From positions 1 through 64,000 of the forward strand of contig JBGAUE010000009.1 of NCBI GenBank assembly GCA_044228795.1: DNA of 64,000 nt, read 5' to 3'. Position 1 is the first letter of the stretch, and every line of letters begins with the position of its first letter. This DNA is from M0108 sp044228795 (GTDB lineage Bacteria > Pseudomonadota > Gammaproteobacteria > Chromatiales > Chromatiaceae). The notes beneath the pieces are model-generated. The model made no database searches, had not been told where the DNA came from, and was given only the letters and a program-made list of their open reading frames with translations. A program made the translations under genes and the position numbers. Shown piece after piece: positions 51,716 to 61,780 of this stretch.

Positions 51716-53289
51716 TGACACGCCAGGGCGGAGTCCTTGCTCCGAGACCTATCTGGCGATTGAGCGATCTGCTCGCAGGTTTTGCCGCCGCAGACCCTGA
51801 AGCGGGAGAGACCCTAGCCATCTCCGGCCTGGCCCTGGATAGCCGTCGCATCCAGCCAGGCTGGCTTTTTCTTGCCTGTCAGGGTAGTCAGGGACATGGG
51901 CTCGACTTCGCCGCTCAGGCCCGGGCGCGGGGCGCGGTCGCTATCGCGGCCGAGCCGCATGATCCCTGGGATCCTATGGCCATGGCCGCCCTCGGCACCT
52001 CACTGGACCTGCCGGTCATACCAGTCCCGGACCTGCGCCACCAGGCAAGCCGGGTGGCTGGGCGCTTCCTGGGCGAGCCCAGCGCCCATCTGCAGGTTCT
52101 GGGCGTCACCGGCACCCATGGTAAGACCAGCGTCACCCACTACCTGTCCCAGGCCCTGGCCGCAGAGATCTCCTGTGGTTTGATGGGTACCCTGGGGGTC
52201 GGATTCCCCGACGATCTGGAGCCCAACACCCACACCACCCCGGACGCGGTGAGTCTCCAGGAGGCCCTGGCCTGGCTGCGCGAGGGTGGGGCCCGGGCGG
52301 TGGCCATGGAGGTTTCCTCTCATGCCCTGGATCAGGGCCGGGCGGCGGGAGTGCACTTCCACCATGCCATCTTCACCAATTTGAGCCGGGACCATCTCGA
52401 TTATCACGGCGACAAGGCGAGCTACGGCTTGGCCAAGCGCGGCCTATTCCAGGCCCCGGGGCTTGAATGGGCCATTCTCAATCTCGACGACCCCCTGACC
52501 GTCGGCATTTTGGGCGATCTGGCACCGGAGGTGAGGGTGGGCGGCTATAGCCAGAATGCCGCTCTTGAGGTCCCCAGTAACTGTGAACTCTGGGCCCGCC
52601 TGCGGGACCTGGCCCCCTCACGGAGGGGCATGAGGCTGGAACTGGAGACCAGTGCCGGCGCGGCGAGCCTGGAACTGGAGCTGATTGGCCGCTTCAATGC
52701 CGCCAATGTATTGACCGTGCTGGTCGTGCTGCTGTCGCGGGGCATGGATCTGGACCGGGCGTTAAGGGCCCTGGCCAAGGTGCGCGGCGTACCCGGGCGC
52801 CTGGAGCGTTTCGGTGGCGCGGGTGGTCCTTTGGTGGTGGTGGATTATGCCCATACCCCGGATGCCCTGGAGCAAACCCTGCTCGACCTGCGTGCCCATG
52901 CCCCGGGCCGCTTGATTTGCGTCTTTGGCTGTGGCGGCGACCGGGATACCGGCCAGCGGCCCCTTATGGGGGCGGTTGCCGAACGCCTGGCCGATCAGGT
53001 GCTCCTCACCGATGATAACCCGCGGCGGGAAGATGGGCATGTCATCATCGACCAAATCCTGGGCGGGATGAAACAACCGGCGCGGGCGGCCATCGAGCGT
53101 CGGCGTGGTCTGGCCATCCGGCGCGCCATTGCCACCGCGGGCCGGGATGATCTGGTACTGGTGGCGGGCAAGGGCCATGAGACTATCCAGGATCTTGGGG
53201 AACGCCAAGTCCATTTCAGCGACCGGGCCCAGGTTCAGCAAGCCCTCTTCGAGCGGATGGGGACTGCTGTTCTGGAGGCCGCGGCGTGA
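51712..53289 (+). CDS. murE: UDP-MurNAc-tripeptide ligase MurE
   Basis: Adds the third amino acid to UDP-MurNAc-L-Ala-D-Glu. The 525-residue Mur ligase has the ATP loop GVTGTHGKTSVTHYLSQALA, VAMEVSSHALDQGRAAGVHF, FTNLSRDHLDYHGD, and FGCGGDRDTGQRPLMG. LLTDDNPRREDGHVII includes the DNPR motif linked to meso-diaminopimelate specificity, so the substrate is probably meso-DAP. It overlaps ftsI and murF by 4 nt each. Confidence 0.96.
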   Translation: MMTRQGGVLAPRPIWRLSDLLAGFAAADPEAGETLAISGLALDSRRIQPGWLFLACQGSQGHGLDFAAQARARGAVAIAAEPHDPWDPMAMAALGTSLDLPVIPVPDLRHQASRVAGRFLGEPSAHLQVLGVTGTHGKTSVTHYLSQALAAEISCGLMGTLGVGFPDDLEPNTHTTPDAVSLQEALAWLREGGARAVAMEVSSHALDQGRAAGVHFHHAIFTNLSRDHLDYHGDKASYGLAKRGLFQAPGLEWAILNLDDPLTVGILGDLAPEVRVGGYSQNAALEVPSNCELWARLRDLAPSRRGMRLELETSAGAASLELELIGRFNAANVLTVLVVLLSRGMDLDRALRALAKVRGVPGRLERFGGAGGPLVVVDYAHTPDALEQTLLDLRAHAPGRLICVFGCGGDRDTGQRPLMGAVAERLADQVLLTDDNPRREDGHVIIDQILGGMKQPARAAIERRRGLAIRRAIATAGRDDLVLVAGKGHETIQDLGERQVHFSDRAQVQQALFERMGTAVLEAAA

Positions 53290-54665
53290 TGGCCCATCCC
53301 CTGCCCTGGACCCTCGGCGAGGCTGTTGCCCGGGTGGGTGGTCGCCTTCTGGGTGCCGATGGAGGCTTTTGCGGCGTCGGTATCGACAGCCGCCAGGATC
53401 TGACCGGTCGTCTCTTCGTGGCCTTACCGGGCGAGCGCCACGATGGTCATGACTTCGCTGCCAGCGCCGGTGAACAGGGCGCCACTGCCCTCATGGTTGA
53501 GCGGGAACTGGCAATCGACCTGCCCCAGTGGCAGGTCGAGGACACCCGCCTGGCGCTCGGCCAACTCGCCAGCGCTCACCGGGATCGCTTTGCGGGTCGC
53601 GTTCTCGCCTTGACGGGCAGCAACGGCAAGACCACCACCAAGGAGATGATCGCCGCCATTCTTGGCCAGGCGGGGCGGGTGAGGGCGACGCGGGGCAACC
53701 TAAATAATGACATCGGTCTGCCCTTGACCCTGCTGGAGGCCGGCGACGAGGATTTTCTGGTATTGGAGATGGGGGCCAACCATCCGGGGGAGATTGCCTA
53801 TCTGACCGCTATCGCCCGTCCCGAGGTCGCGGCCATCACCAATGCCGGCCGCGCCCATCTGGAGGGCTTCGGCAGCCTGGAAGGCGTGGCCCGGGCCAAG
53901 GGCGAGATCGTCGCGGGCCTGGGTGCGAATGGTACCTTTATCTTCCCTGCTGATTCGCCTTGGGCCGGGCTGTGGCGGGCACTGGCCGGGACCAGGCACT
54001 GCCTGACCTGTGGTCCTGCGGGAGCGGCGGACCTGAGCGTCGATTTGACGGCGGTGGCGACCCGCTGGGATGCGGGGGGCTTCCGTACTGGCTTTCAGGT
54101 CATCGCACCCGGTCGGGTGCTGGACCTGGAATTGGCCCTGGCGGGTGCCCACAACGTGCGCAATGCCCTGGTGGCCGTGGCGATGGCCTGGGCCCTGGAT
54201 CTAGACCCCGCGGCCATTGCGGCGGGACTGGCCGCCATGCGGCCAATCCCCGGCCGCTTGTTTCCGCGCCGGCTCCCGGGGGGGGTACGTCTCATCGACG
54301 ATACCTACAATGCAAATCCGGATTCGGTGGAGGCGTCCATTACCGTCCTCATGTCGCTTCCGGGCCGCCATCTGCTGGTCCTGGGAGATCTGGGGGAGTT
54401 GGGTTCTGAGGCATCCGCACTGCATCACCGCTTGGGTCAGAAAGCCCGGGAGGCTGGGGTTGATGTCCTCTACACGGTCGGTAGTCTGAGTGCCGAGGCG
54501 GCGGCAGGTTTTGGCCCGGGGGCCCGGCATTTTCCGGTTCAGGGTGAACTTATTGCCGCCTTGAGCCAGGATTTAGGGATTAACGATCTGGTCCTGATCA
54601 AGGGTTCCCGACGCGCGGCTATGGACCGGGTCGTGGCTGCCCTTGGCGCCCCGGAGGAGGGCTAA
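53286..54665 (+). CDS. murF: UDP-MurNAc-pentapeptide synthetase MurF
   Basis: Adds D-Ala-D-Ala to UDP-MurNAc-tripeptide. The 459-residue Mur ligase has LTGSNGKTTTKEMIAAIL, RGNLNNDIGLPLTLLEA, FLVLEMGANHPGEIAYLTAI, ITNAGRAHLEGFGSLEGVAR and LIDDTYNANPDSVEASI. It overlaps murE by 4 nt and precedes mraY by 3 bp. Confidence 0.96.
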   Translation: MMAHPLPWTLGEAVARVGGRLLGADGGFCGVGIDSRQDLTGRLFVALPGERHDGHDFAASAGEQGATALMVERELAIDLPQWQVEDTRLALGQLASAHRDRFAGRVLALTGSNGKTTTKEMIAAILGQAGRVRATRGNLNNDIGLPLTLLEAGDEDFLVLEMGANHPGEIAYLTAIARPEVAAITNAGRAHLEGFGSLEGVARAKGEIVAGLGANGTFIFPADSPWAGLWRALAGTRHCLTCGPAGAADLSVDLTAVATRWDAGGFRTGFQVIAPGRVLDLELALAGAHNVRNALVAVAMAWALDLDPAAIAAGLAAMRPIPGRLFPRRLPGGVRLIDDTYNANPDSVEASITVLMSLPGRHLLVLGDLGELGSEASALHHRLGQKAREAGVDVLYTVGSLSAEAAAGFGPGARHFPVQGELIAALSQDLGINDLVLIKGSRRAAMDRVVAALGAPEEG

Positions 54666-54668
54666 AAT

Positions 54669-55751
54669 ATGTTGCTCTATCTGTCCGAATGGCTCAGCCA
54701 GTTCCATAGCGGCTTCGGGGTTTTCCGTTATCTGACCCTGCGCGCCATCCTGGGGGTACTGACCGCCCTAGCCATCTCCTTCGTCCTGGGTCCGCCCATG
54801 ATCCGCCGTCTCCGCCAGTACAAGATCGGCCAGACGGTGCGCAATGATGGTCCCCAGTCGCACCTTTCCAAGGCGGGAACCCCCACCATGGGCGGGGCCC
54901 TCATGTTGGTGGCGGTGGGGATCGCCACCCTGCTATGGTCCAACCTGGCCAATGTCTATGTCTGGGTGGTGCTGCTGGTGACCCTGTCCTTTGGCGCCAT
55001 CGGTCTGGTGGATGATTATAAAAAGTTGGTGCTGCGAAACCCCCGGGGGCTGGCGGCGCGCTATAAGTATTTCTGGCAGTCGGTGGTGGGGCTGTTGGCC
55101 GCTATCTTGCTGTTCTGGATCGCCAAGACCCCGGCGGAGACGGCCCTGCTGATCCCCTATCTCAAGAGTGTCTCCTTACAACTCGGGCCCTGGTACATCC
55201 TGCTGACCTATCTGGTCATCGTCGGTTCCAGCAATGCGGTGAACCTGACGGATGGACTGGACGGCCTGGCGGTCATGCCAACGGTGCTGGTGATGGGGGC
55301 CCTGGGGATTTTTGTCTATGCCTCGGGTAACGTGAAGTTCGCGGAGTATCTGCTGATACCCGATGTCCCTGGCGTGGGCGAGGTGGTGGTCTTTTGCTCG
55401 GCCCTGGTCGGGGCTGGCCTGGGGTTCCTGTGGTTCAACACCTATCCCGCCCAGGTCTTCATGGGGGATGTCGGTGCCCTGGCCCTGGGAGCGGCCCTGG
55501 GGGTCGTGGCCGTGGTGGTCCGGCAGGAACTGGTGCTCCTCATCATGGGTGGCATCTTCGTCGCCGAAACCCTGTCCGTGATGCTGCAGGTCGCCTCCTT
55601 CAAGATGACGGGCAAGCGCATCTTTCGCATGGCGCCGCTGCACCATCACTTCGAACTCAAGGGCTGGCCAGAGCCGCGGGTCATCGTGCGCTTTTGGATC
55701 CTTACCGTCATTCTGGTCCTCGTCGGGCTGGCGAGCCTCAAGATCCGCTGA
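54669..55751 (+). CDS. mraY: Phospho-MurNAc-pentapeptide transferase MraY
   Basis: Membrane enzyme making lipid I from UDP-MurNAc-pentapeptide and undecaprenyl phosphate. The 360-residue protein has about ten helices and family motifs HLSKAGTPTMGGALML, GLVDDYKKLVLRNPRGLAAR, SSNAVNLTDGLDGLAVMPTV, WFNTYPAQVFMGDVGALALG and MAPLHHHFELKGWPEPRVIV. Its stop shares one base with the murD start. Confidence 0.98.
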   Translation: MLLYLSEWLSQFHSGFGVFRYLTLRAILGVLTALAISFVLGPPMIRRLRQYKIGQTVRNDGPQSHLSKAGTPTMGGALMLVAVGIATLLWSNLANVYVWVVLLVTLSFGAIGLVDDYKKLVLRNPRGLAARYKYFWQSVVGLLAAILLFWIAKTPAETALLIPYLKSVSLQLGPWYILLTYLVIVGSSNAVNLTDGLDGLAVMPTVLVMGALGIFVYASGNVKFAEYLLIPDVPGVGEVVVFCSALVGAGLGFLWFNTYPAQVFMGDVGALALGAALGVVAVVVRQELVLLIMGGIFVAETLSVMLQVASFKMTGKRIFRMAPLHHHFELKGWPEPRVIVRFWILTVILVLVGLASLKIR

Positions 55752-57136
55752 TGAATAGTTTCCTGGACGACCATGGCGACTCCCGAGGGCAAAGGGTCCA
55801 GCCCAAGACTCTGGTCCTGGGGCTCGGCAAGACGGGCCTGTCCTGCGCCCGCTATCTGCGCTCGCAAGGCGTACCGGTGGCGGTAACCGACACCCGGTCC
55901 CAGCCGCCGTGTCTGGAGGCAGCACGCGCGGAGATGCCGGACCTGCCGTTGTTCCTGGGCGGCTTCGATTCGTCAGCCCTGGAGGCGGCCGAACGCCTGG
56001 TCATCAGCCCTGGCATCGCCCTTGGGGAGCCGCATCTGGCGGCGGCGCTGGGGCGCGGTTTGGAGGTGATTGGGGATATCGAGTTGTTCGCACGGGCCGC
56101 CCAAGCACCGATCGTCGGCATTACTGGCTCCAATGGTAAAAGCACGGTGACTACCCTGGTGGGCGAAATGGCGCAGGCCAGCGGGTTAAGGACGGCGGTG
56201 GGCGGCAATCTGGGGGAGCCCGCCCTCGAGTTACTAGATCCAGCGGTCGAGCTTTATGTACTGGAGCTCTCCAGCTTCCAATTGGAGACGACCTGGTCGC
56301 TGCGACCCCGCGTGGCTACGGTTCTGAATATCTCCGCCGATCATCTCGACCGCTATCCCAGCCTGGAAGCCTATGCGGCCACTAAGGCCAGCCTCTTGCG
56401 GGGCGCCGAGGTGGCTTTGCTTAATCGAGACGATCCCAAGGTCGCGGCCATGGCCGGGTTGGCGGGGCGGGATATCTGGTTTGGCTTGGGGGCACCCCAG
56501 GCGGAGGCGGATTTTGGCCTGCTGGAGGGCGAGGGGGAGACCTGGCTGGCGCGGGGCGATCAGTTGTTGGTGCGAACGGATGCCTTGCCACTGGCTGGCC
56601 GTCACAATCTGGCTAATGCCCTGGCGGCCCTAGCTCTCGGTGAGGTTTGTGGCCTGCCCTTGGAATCCCGACTGGCGGCGCTGCGGGTCTTCCAGGGCCT
56701 TGCCCATCGGACCGTACTGGTGGCCATGCGCAGGGGGGTGCGCTGGTTCGACGATTCCAAGGGCACCAATCCGGGGGCCACCGTTGCGGCCCTGCTAGGC
56801 CTGATCGATCCGGCTAAGGAAGGCCGGGCCGTACTCATCGCCGGTGGCGATGGCAAGGGTGCCGACTTTGTCGAATTGGCGGAAACGGTCGGGCACACCG
56901 CCCGCGCCGTGATCCTGATGGGTCGCGATGGCCCCCGGATCGAGGATGCCCTCGCGGGTCGGGTCCTCACCCAGCGAGCCCGGGATATGGAGGAGGCGGT
57001 GCGTCTGGCGGGGGAGATTGCCTTGCCAGGCGATTCGGTGTTGCTGTCACCGGCCTGCGCCAGTTTCGATATGTTCGAAAATTACGAACATCGCGGTCGC
57101 GTCTTCGTGGCGGCGGTGAAGGGGTTAGGGGTATGA
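55751..57136 (+). CDS. murD: UDP-MurNAc-L-Ala-D-Glu ligase MurD
   Basis: Adds D-glutamate to UDP-MurNAc-L-Ala. The 461-residue Mur ligase has LVLGLGKTGLSCARYLRSQG, the ATP loop ITGSNGKSTVTTLVGEMAQA, LSSFQLETTWSLRPRVATVL, NISADHLDRYPSLEAYAATK and FDDSKGTNPGATVAAL. The ATG at 55751 (TGATG junction with mraY) matches the family start; longer frames read through mraY. It overlaps ftsW by 4 nt. Confidence 0.96.
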   Translation: MNSFLDDHGDSRGQRVQPKTLVLGLGKTGLSCARYLRSQGVPVAVTDTRSQPPCLEAARAEMPDLPLFLGGFDSSALEAAERLVISPGIALGEPHLAAALGRGLEVIGDIELFARAAQAPIVGITGSNGKSTVTTLVGEMAQASGLRTAVGGNLGEPALELLDPAVELYVLELSSFQLETTWSLRPRVATVLNISADHLDRYPSLEAYAATKASLLRGAEVALLNRDDPKVAAMAGLAGRDIWFGLGAPQAEADFGLLEGEGETWLARGDQLLVRTDALPLAGRHNLANALAALALGEVCGLPLESRLAALRVFQGLAHRTVLVAMRRGVRWFDDSKGTNPGATVAALLGLIDPAKEGRAVLIAGGDGKGADFVELAETVGHTARAVILMGRDGPRIEDALAGRVLTQRARDMEEAVRLAGEIALPGDSVLLSPACASFDMFENYEHRGRVFVAAVKGLGV

Positions 57137-58335
57137 GTGAGGCAGTCGAAAGTGTCAAGTCCCTGTCCCGTCGGCACCAGGCCCCAACCCTGCCCGAGAT
57201 GGACTGGGTTCTGCTGTTAGTCGCGGCAGCCTTGATCGGGCTGGGTTTCATTATGGTGGCTTCCGCCTCCATGCCTATCGCCGATCGCACCTTCGGCGAT
57301 CCCTTCCACTTTGTCTATCGCCATGCCGCTGCACTGGCGATGGCCGTGGCGGCCGCAGTGGGGGTTCTGGCGGTGCCCATTCGCTTCTGGGAGCGTTACG
57401 GGACCCTGCTCTTTTTTGTTGGCCTCCTGCTGTTGGTGATGGTGCTCATCCCAGGCCTGGGCCGCAAGGTCAATGGCGCTACCCGCTGGATACCCCTGGG
57501 GCCGATTAACCTGCAAAGCTCAGAATTCATGAAATTCTTCGCCGTCATCTTTATTGCCGGTTACCTGGTGCGGCGGCGCGAGGAGGTGGAGAACCGATTT
57601 ATGGGCTTTTTCAAGCCCATGGTGCTGATCGTCATTGCTGCCACCCTGATCATGGCAGAGCCCGACTTTGGAACCACGGCGGTGCTGATGGCAACCGTCC
57701 TGGCGATGCTCTTTCTGGGTGGGGTGCGCATCGCCTACTTTGGCGCCCTGGTCGGCGCCGTGGTCACGGCGGGTGTAGCCCTGGTCATCTCCTCTCCCTA
57801 TAGGATGCAACGGGTGATGTCCTATCGGGATCCCTGGGCGGATCCCTACGATACCGGCTTCCAGTTAAGCCAGGCCCTGATTGCCTTTGGGCGGGGGGAA
57901 TGGGCAGGGGTTGGATTGGGGAACGGCATTCAAAAGCAGTTTTTTCTCCCCGAGGCGCACACGGACTTCATCATTGCCGTGGTGGGCGAGGAACTGGGGT
58001 TGGCTGGGGTGCTGCTGGTTCTGGTCGGCTTTGCCTTTATCGTCTGGCGGGCCTTTCGCATCGGCTTTTGTGCCCGGCGCGCCGGGCGGCACTTCGAGGC
58101 CTATCTGGCCCAGGGTTTTGGTTTGGGTCTGGGTCTCCAAGGGCTCATCAATATCGGTGTCAACGTTGGCTTGCTGCCAACCAAAGGCTTGACCCTGCCC
58201 TTTATGAGCTATGGCAGCAACAGCCTCATCGTCGCTTGCATGATTATCGCCGTTTTATTGCGCATCGATCTCGAAGCGAGGCGAAACCCGGATGGTGAAT
58301 CCAGCGCGGGCAGGGTGTCATGGGTGCGCGCCTAG
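57133..58335 (+). CDS. ftsW: Septal peptidoglycan polymerase FtsW
   Basis: SEDS-family glycosyltransferase that polymerises septal glycan with FtsI. The 400-residue protein has about ten helices and the motifs GATRWIPLGPINLQSSEFMK, FKPMVLIVIAATLIMAEPDF, DPYDTGFQLSQALIAFGRGE, WAGVGLGNGIQKQFFLPEAH, TDFIIAVVGEELGLAGVLLV and LPFMSYGSNSLIVACM. RodA is the alternative but context fixes it. It overlaps murG by 16 nt. Confidence 0.97.
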   Translation: MSEAVESVKSLSRRHQAPTLPEMDWVLLLVAAALIGLGFIMVASASMPIADRTFGDPFHFVYRHAAALAMAVAAAVGVLAVPIRFWERYGTLLFFVGLLLLVMVLIPGLGRKVNGATRWIPLGPINLQSSEFMKFFAVIFIAGYLVRRREEVENRFMGFFKPMVLIVIAATLIMAEPDFGTTAVLMATVLAMLFLGGVRIAYFGALVGAVVTAGVALVISSPYRMQRVMSYRDPWADPYDTGFQLSQALIAFGRGEWAGVGLGNGIQKQFFLPEAHTDFIIAVVGEELGLAGVLLVLVGFAFIVWRAFRIGFCARRAGRHFEAYLAQGFGLGLGLQGLINIGVNVGLLPTKGLTLPFMSYGSNSLIVACMIIAVLLRIDLEARRNPDGESSAGRVSWVRA

Positions 58336-59399
58336 CCGTCATGGCCGGCGGGACCGGCGGACATGTTTTCCCGGCCCTGGCGGTTGCGGAATTGTTGCGT
58401 GACCAAGGCCAGGAGGTCTTCTGGATTGGGACTCGCGACAAGATGGAGGCGCGGCTGGTGCCTGAGCGTGGCTTTGCCATGGAATGGATAGGTATCGAGG
58501 GCCTGCGCGGCAAGGGTAGCCTCCGACTCCTGATGGCCCCCTGGAAGCTGGCGGTGGCTCTGTTCCAAGCGGCAGGCATATTGCGCCGACGGCGTCCAGA
58601 CCTGGTGCTGGGTATGGGTGGCTTTGCCTCGGGCCCCGGCGGTCTGGTGGCCAGATGGCTGGGTATCCCCCTCATTATCCATGAGCAGAACCAGGTGCCC
58701 GGCCTCACCAACCTGTGGCTGTCCCGGATCGCCCGGCGGGTCTTCCAGGCCTTTCCCAACAGCTTCCCCCCCGGGCGGGGCGCTGAAACCTGCGGCAACC
58801 CGGTACGCCCCGAGATTTGTGCCCTGCCCGCGCCTGCGGCGCGCCTGGTAAGACGCCAGGGCCGGGTACGTCTGCTGGTGGTTGGGGGCTCCCTGGGTGC
58901 TCAGGCGCTGAACGAGCAGGTCGCTCCCGCAGTAGCGCTCATGCCGCTGGAGGCCCGCCCCTTGATACGCCATCAGGCCGGTGAACGGACCCTGGAGGTT
59001 GCCCGCCAAGCCTACGCCCGGGCCGGGGTCGAGGCCGAGGTCACGCCCTTCATTCGCGATATGGCTGAGGCGTACGGCTGGGCGGATCTGGTAATATGCC
59101 GCTCCGGCGCCTTGACGGTGTCGGAACTGGCTGCCGCCGGCCTTGGTGCTATTCTGGTCCCCTACCCCTATGCGGTGGACGATCATCAGACCGCCAATGC
59201 CGCTTATCTCGCGGCACCTGGCGGGGCCGAGATTCTGCCCCAATCCGAATTAAACCCCGCGCGATTAGGCGCCCTCCTGACCCGGTTACTCGGGGACCGC
59301 GCCCGGCTCCTGGCCATGGCGGAGGCGGCCCGCGCCCGGACCATGCCGGACGCTGCGAGACGTATCGCCGCCGCTTGCCTCGCCGAGATTACCTCATGA
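58320..59399 (+). CDS. murG: Lipid II synthase MurG
   Basis: Transfers GlcNAc from UDP-GlcNAc to lipid I on the inner face of the membrane. The 359-residue GT28 protein has the G-loop AGGTGGHVFPALAVAELL, VLGMGGFASGPGGLVARWLG, IIHEQNQVPGLTNLWLSRIA, LLVVGGSLGAQALNEQVAPA and ICRSGALTVSELAAAGLGAI. It overlaps ftsW by 16 nt and murC by 4 nt. Confidence 0.97.
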   Translation: MGARLAVMAGGTGGHVFPALAVAELLRDQGQEVFWIGTRDKMEARLVPERGFAMEWIGIEGLRGKGSLRLLMAPWKLAVALFQAAGILRRRRPDLVLGMGGFASGPGGLVARWLGIPLIIHEQNQVPGLTNLWLSRIARRVFQAFPNSFPPGRGAETCGNPVRPEICALPAPAARLVRRQGRVRLLVVGGSLGAQALNEQVAPAVALMPLEARPLIRHQAGERTLEVARQAYARAGVEAEVTPFIRDMAEAYGWADLVICRSGALTVSELAAAGLGAILVPYPYAVDDHQTANAAYLAAPGGAEILPQSELNPARLGALLTRLLGDRARLLAMAEAARARTMPDAARRIAAACLAEITS

Positions 59400-60841
59400 A
59401 TAACCCATCCCTTCTCTTACCTGGGCATCATGCCGGTCGCATGGGCCGTATCCGCCGCCTGCACTTTATCGGCATTGGTGGTGCGGGTATGAGCGGTATC
59501 GCCGAGATCATGCTGGACCTGGGCTACGAGGTGTCGGGCTCGGACAAACGGGCTAACGGGGCAACCCGGCGGTTGGCGAATCTGGGTGCCCGGGTCTACA
59601 TCGGCCATGCGCCGGAACAAGTTCAGGGGGTAGACGCCGTCGTCGTTTCCAGTGCCATCGACGAGGCTAACCCTGAGATCATCGCTGCGCGCGCGGGCCG
59701 CCTGCCCTTGGTGCGGCGTGCCGAGATGCTGGCCGAACTCATGCGCTTCTACTATGGCGTGGCGGTCGCCGGTACCCATGGCAAGACCACCACCACCAGT
59801 CTGGTCGCCAGTGTCCTGGCGGAGGGCGGCCTGGACCCAACCTTTGTCATAGGGGGCCTGTTGAACAGTGCTGGGGCCAATGCCCGACTCGGCAGCCACC
59901 ACTACCTGGTGGCGGAGGCGGACGAGAGCGACGCCTCCTTCCTCTATTTGCAGCCGATGTTGTCGGTCATCACGAACATTGACGCCGATCACATGGTCAC
60001 TTATGGCCATGACTTTAGCCGGCTGCGGAATACCTTCATGGAGTTTCTGCACCACCTACCCTTTTACGGCTTGGCGGTACTCTGCATCGACGATGACGAG
60101 GTGCGGGAACTGGTCTCTGAAGTACCCCGTCCGGTGCGGACCTATGGCACCCGGCCGGAGGCGGACATACGGGCCGAGCGGGTCCGTCAGGAAGGGCTGC
60201 GGATGTATTTCGAGGTTCAGCATGCGGGCGGTAGCTTCCCCGTAGAGCTCAACCTCCCCGGCCGCCACAATGTCCTCAATGCCCTGGCGGCGATTGGCGT
60301 GGGCCTCGAACTGGGAGTGCCGGTAGAGGCTATTCGCCGGGCCCTGGCGGGGTTCCAGGGTATAGGTCGGCGCTTTGTGGTCAGCGAAGTCCATGACACC
60401 CGTGGTCGTGGCCTGGTATTGATTGACGATTATGGCCATCACCCCCGCGAGGTGGCGGCGACGCTGGAGGCGGCTCGCCAAGGCTGGCCTGGCCGGCGTC
60501 TGGTTCTGGTTTTCCAACCCCACCGTTACAGCCGCACCCAGGAACAATTCGATGACTTCGTACAGGTCCTTTCCGGCGTGGACCGCCTGGTACTCTGCGA
60601 GGTCTACCCTGCGGGCGAGGCGCCGATCCCGGGGGCCGATGGGCGTGCCCTCAGTCGCGCCATACGCGCCCGCGCCCAGGTTGACCCCGTGTTCTGCCAG
60701 GATCTTAACGAGGTACCTCAGGTGCTGGATAAGTTGTTGGAGGACGGCGACCTGGTGCTGCTCTCCGGTGCTGGCGATATTGGCGGCTTGGCCGCGCGCT
60801 TGCCAGGGATGATGCGGCAGGGGGATGCCGCCATTGTTTAA
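59396..60841 (+). CDS. murC: UDP-MurNAc-L-alanine ligase MurC
   Basis: Adds L-Ala to UDP-MurNAc. The 481-residue Mur ligase has HFIGIGGAGMSGIAEIMLDL, the ATP loop VAGTHGKTTTTSLVASVLAE, AEADESDASFLYLQPMLSVI, TNIDADHMVTYGHDFSRLRN and IDDYGHHPREVAATLEAARQ. The ATG at 59396 overlaps the murG stop by 4 nt; longer frames read through murG. Confidence 0.97.
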   Translation: MNNPSLLLPGHHAGRMGRIRRLHFIGIGGAGMSGIAEIMLDLGYEVSGSDKRANGATRRLANLGARVYIGHAPEQVQGVDAVVVSSAIDEANPEIIAARAGRLPLVRRAEMLAELMRFYYGVAVAGTHGKTTTTSLVASVLAEGGLDPTFVIGGLLNSAGANARLGSHHYLVAEADESDASFLYLQPMLSVITNIDADHMVTYGHDFSRLRNTFMEFLHHLPFYGLAVLCIDDDEVRELVSEVPRPVRTYGTRPEADIRAERVRQEGLRMYFEVQHAGGSFPVELNLPGRHNVLNALAAIGVGLELGVPVEAIRRALAGFQGIGRRFVVSEVHDTRGRGLVLIDDYGHHPREVAATLEAARQGWPGRRLVLVFQPHRYSRTQEQFDDFVQVLSGVDRLVLCEVYPAGEAPIPGADGRALSRAIRARAQVDPVFCQDLNEVPQVLDKLLEDGDLVLLSGAGDIGGLAARLPGMMRQGDAAIV

Positions 60842-60877
60842 GAAGGGTGTTTTTGCGATATCTTGCGAGGGGCGCCT

Positions 60878-61780
60878 GTGAGTCCCCCCACATCGCCCCT
60901 GCGTGGCGATCTTCGCCTGGACGAGCCCCTGGCTCGCCATACCAGTTGGCGGGTGGGTGGGCCAGCCAAGCGTTTCTATCGCCCGGCTGACGCCGCGGAT
61001 CTGACGGTCTTCCTGGGCACCCTGGACCCCGAGGAGCCGCTGCTCTGGCTGGGTTTGGGGAGCAATCTCCTGGTGAGTGACGAGGGGTTTTTTGGCACTG
61101 TCATCCAGACCCAGGGCCGCCTGGGCGGCCTGGAACGGTTGGGTGACCCGGGACTGGGACTGAGGGCCGAATGCGGTGTCGCCTGCGCCAAGGTGGCGCG
61201 TTTCGCCGCCCGTGCGGGTCTGGCCGGTATTGAGTTTCTGGCCGGCATCCCGGGAACCCTGGGTGGAGCCCTGGCCCTAAACGCCGGTGCCCATGGCGGC
61301 GAGACCTGGGAGCGGGTACGCAAGGTCGTGACGGTGGACCGCTCGGGTCGGCTGCGGGAACGGGTGCCTGCGGACTTCCAGGTTGAGTATCGCCAGGTCC
61401 AGGGGCCCAGGGATGAGTGGTTCCTTGCGGCTGAGTTAGCCCTGGAGGCCGGCGATCCCGCGCTGTGTCAGGCCCGCATTCGCGATCTCCTGGAGCGACG
61501 TAACCGGTCCCAGCCAATAGGCCAGCCCAGTTGCGGGTCCGTCTTTCGCAATCCTCCCGGGGATTATGCCGCGCGCCTGATCGAGGCCGCCGGACTCAAG
61601 GGTGAGCGCGAGGGTGGCGCCCAAGTTTCGACCCGGCACGCGAATTTCATCATCAACAGCGGCGATGCCAGTGCCCATGACATCTTGCGGCTTATCGACC
61701 GGATACGGGTGACGGTCGCGGGGCGCAGTGGCGTGGTGCTGCAGCCCGAGGTCCATTTCATCGGGGGAGAGATGGCATGA
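60878..61780 (+). CDS. murB: UDP-MurNAc reductase MurB
   Basis: FAD-dependent reductase of UDP-enolpyruvyl-GlcNAc to UDP-MurNAc. The 300-residue protein has HTSWRVGGPAKRFYRPADAA, LWLGLGSNLLVSDEGFFGTV, GIEFLAGIPGTLGGALALNA, GAHGGETWERVRKV, QPSCGSVFRNPPGDYAARLI and VVLQPEVHFIGG. I prefer the GTG at 60878, which follows GCGAGGGGC, over an in-frame TTG at 60863. It lies 36 bp after murC. Confidence 0.96.
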   Translation: MSPPTSPLRGDLRLDEPLARHTSWRVGGPAKRFYRPADAADLTVFLGTLDPEEPLLWLGLGSNLLVSDEGFFGTVIQTQGRLGGLERLGDPGLGLRAECGVACAKVARFAARAGLAGIEFLAGIPGTLGGALALNAGAHGGETWERVRKVVTVDRSGRLRERVPADFQVEYRQVQGPRDEWFLAAELALEAGDPALCQARIRDLLERRNRSQPIGQPSCGSVFRNPPGDYAARLIEAAGLKGEREGGAQVSTRHANFIINSGDASAHDILRLIDRIRVTVAGRSGVVLQPEVHFIGGEMA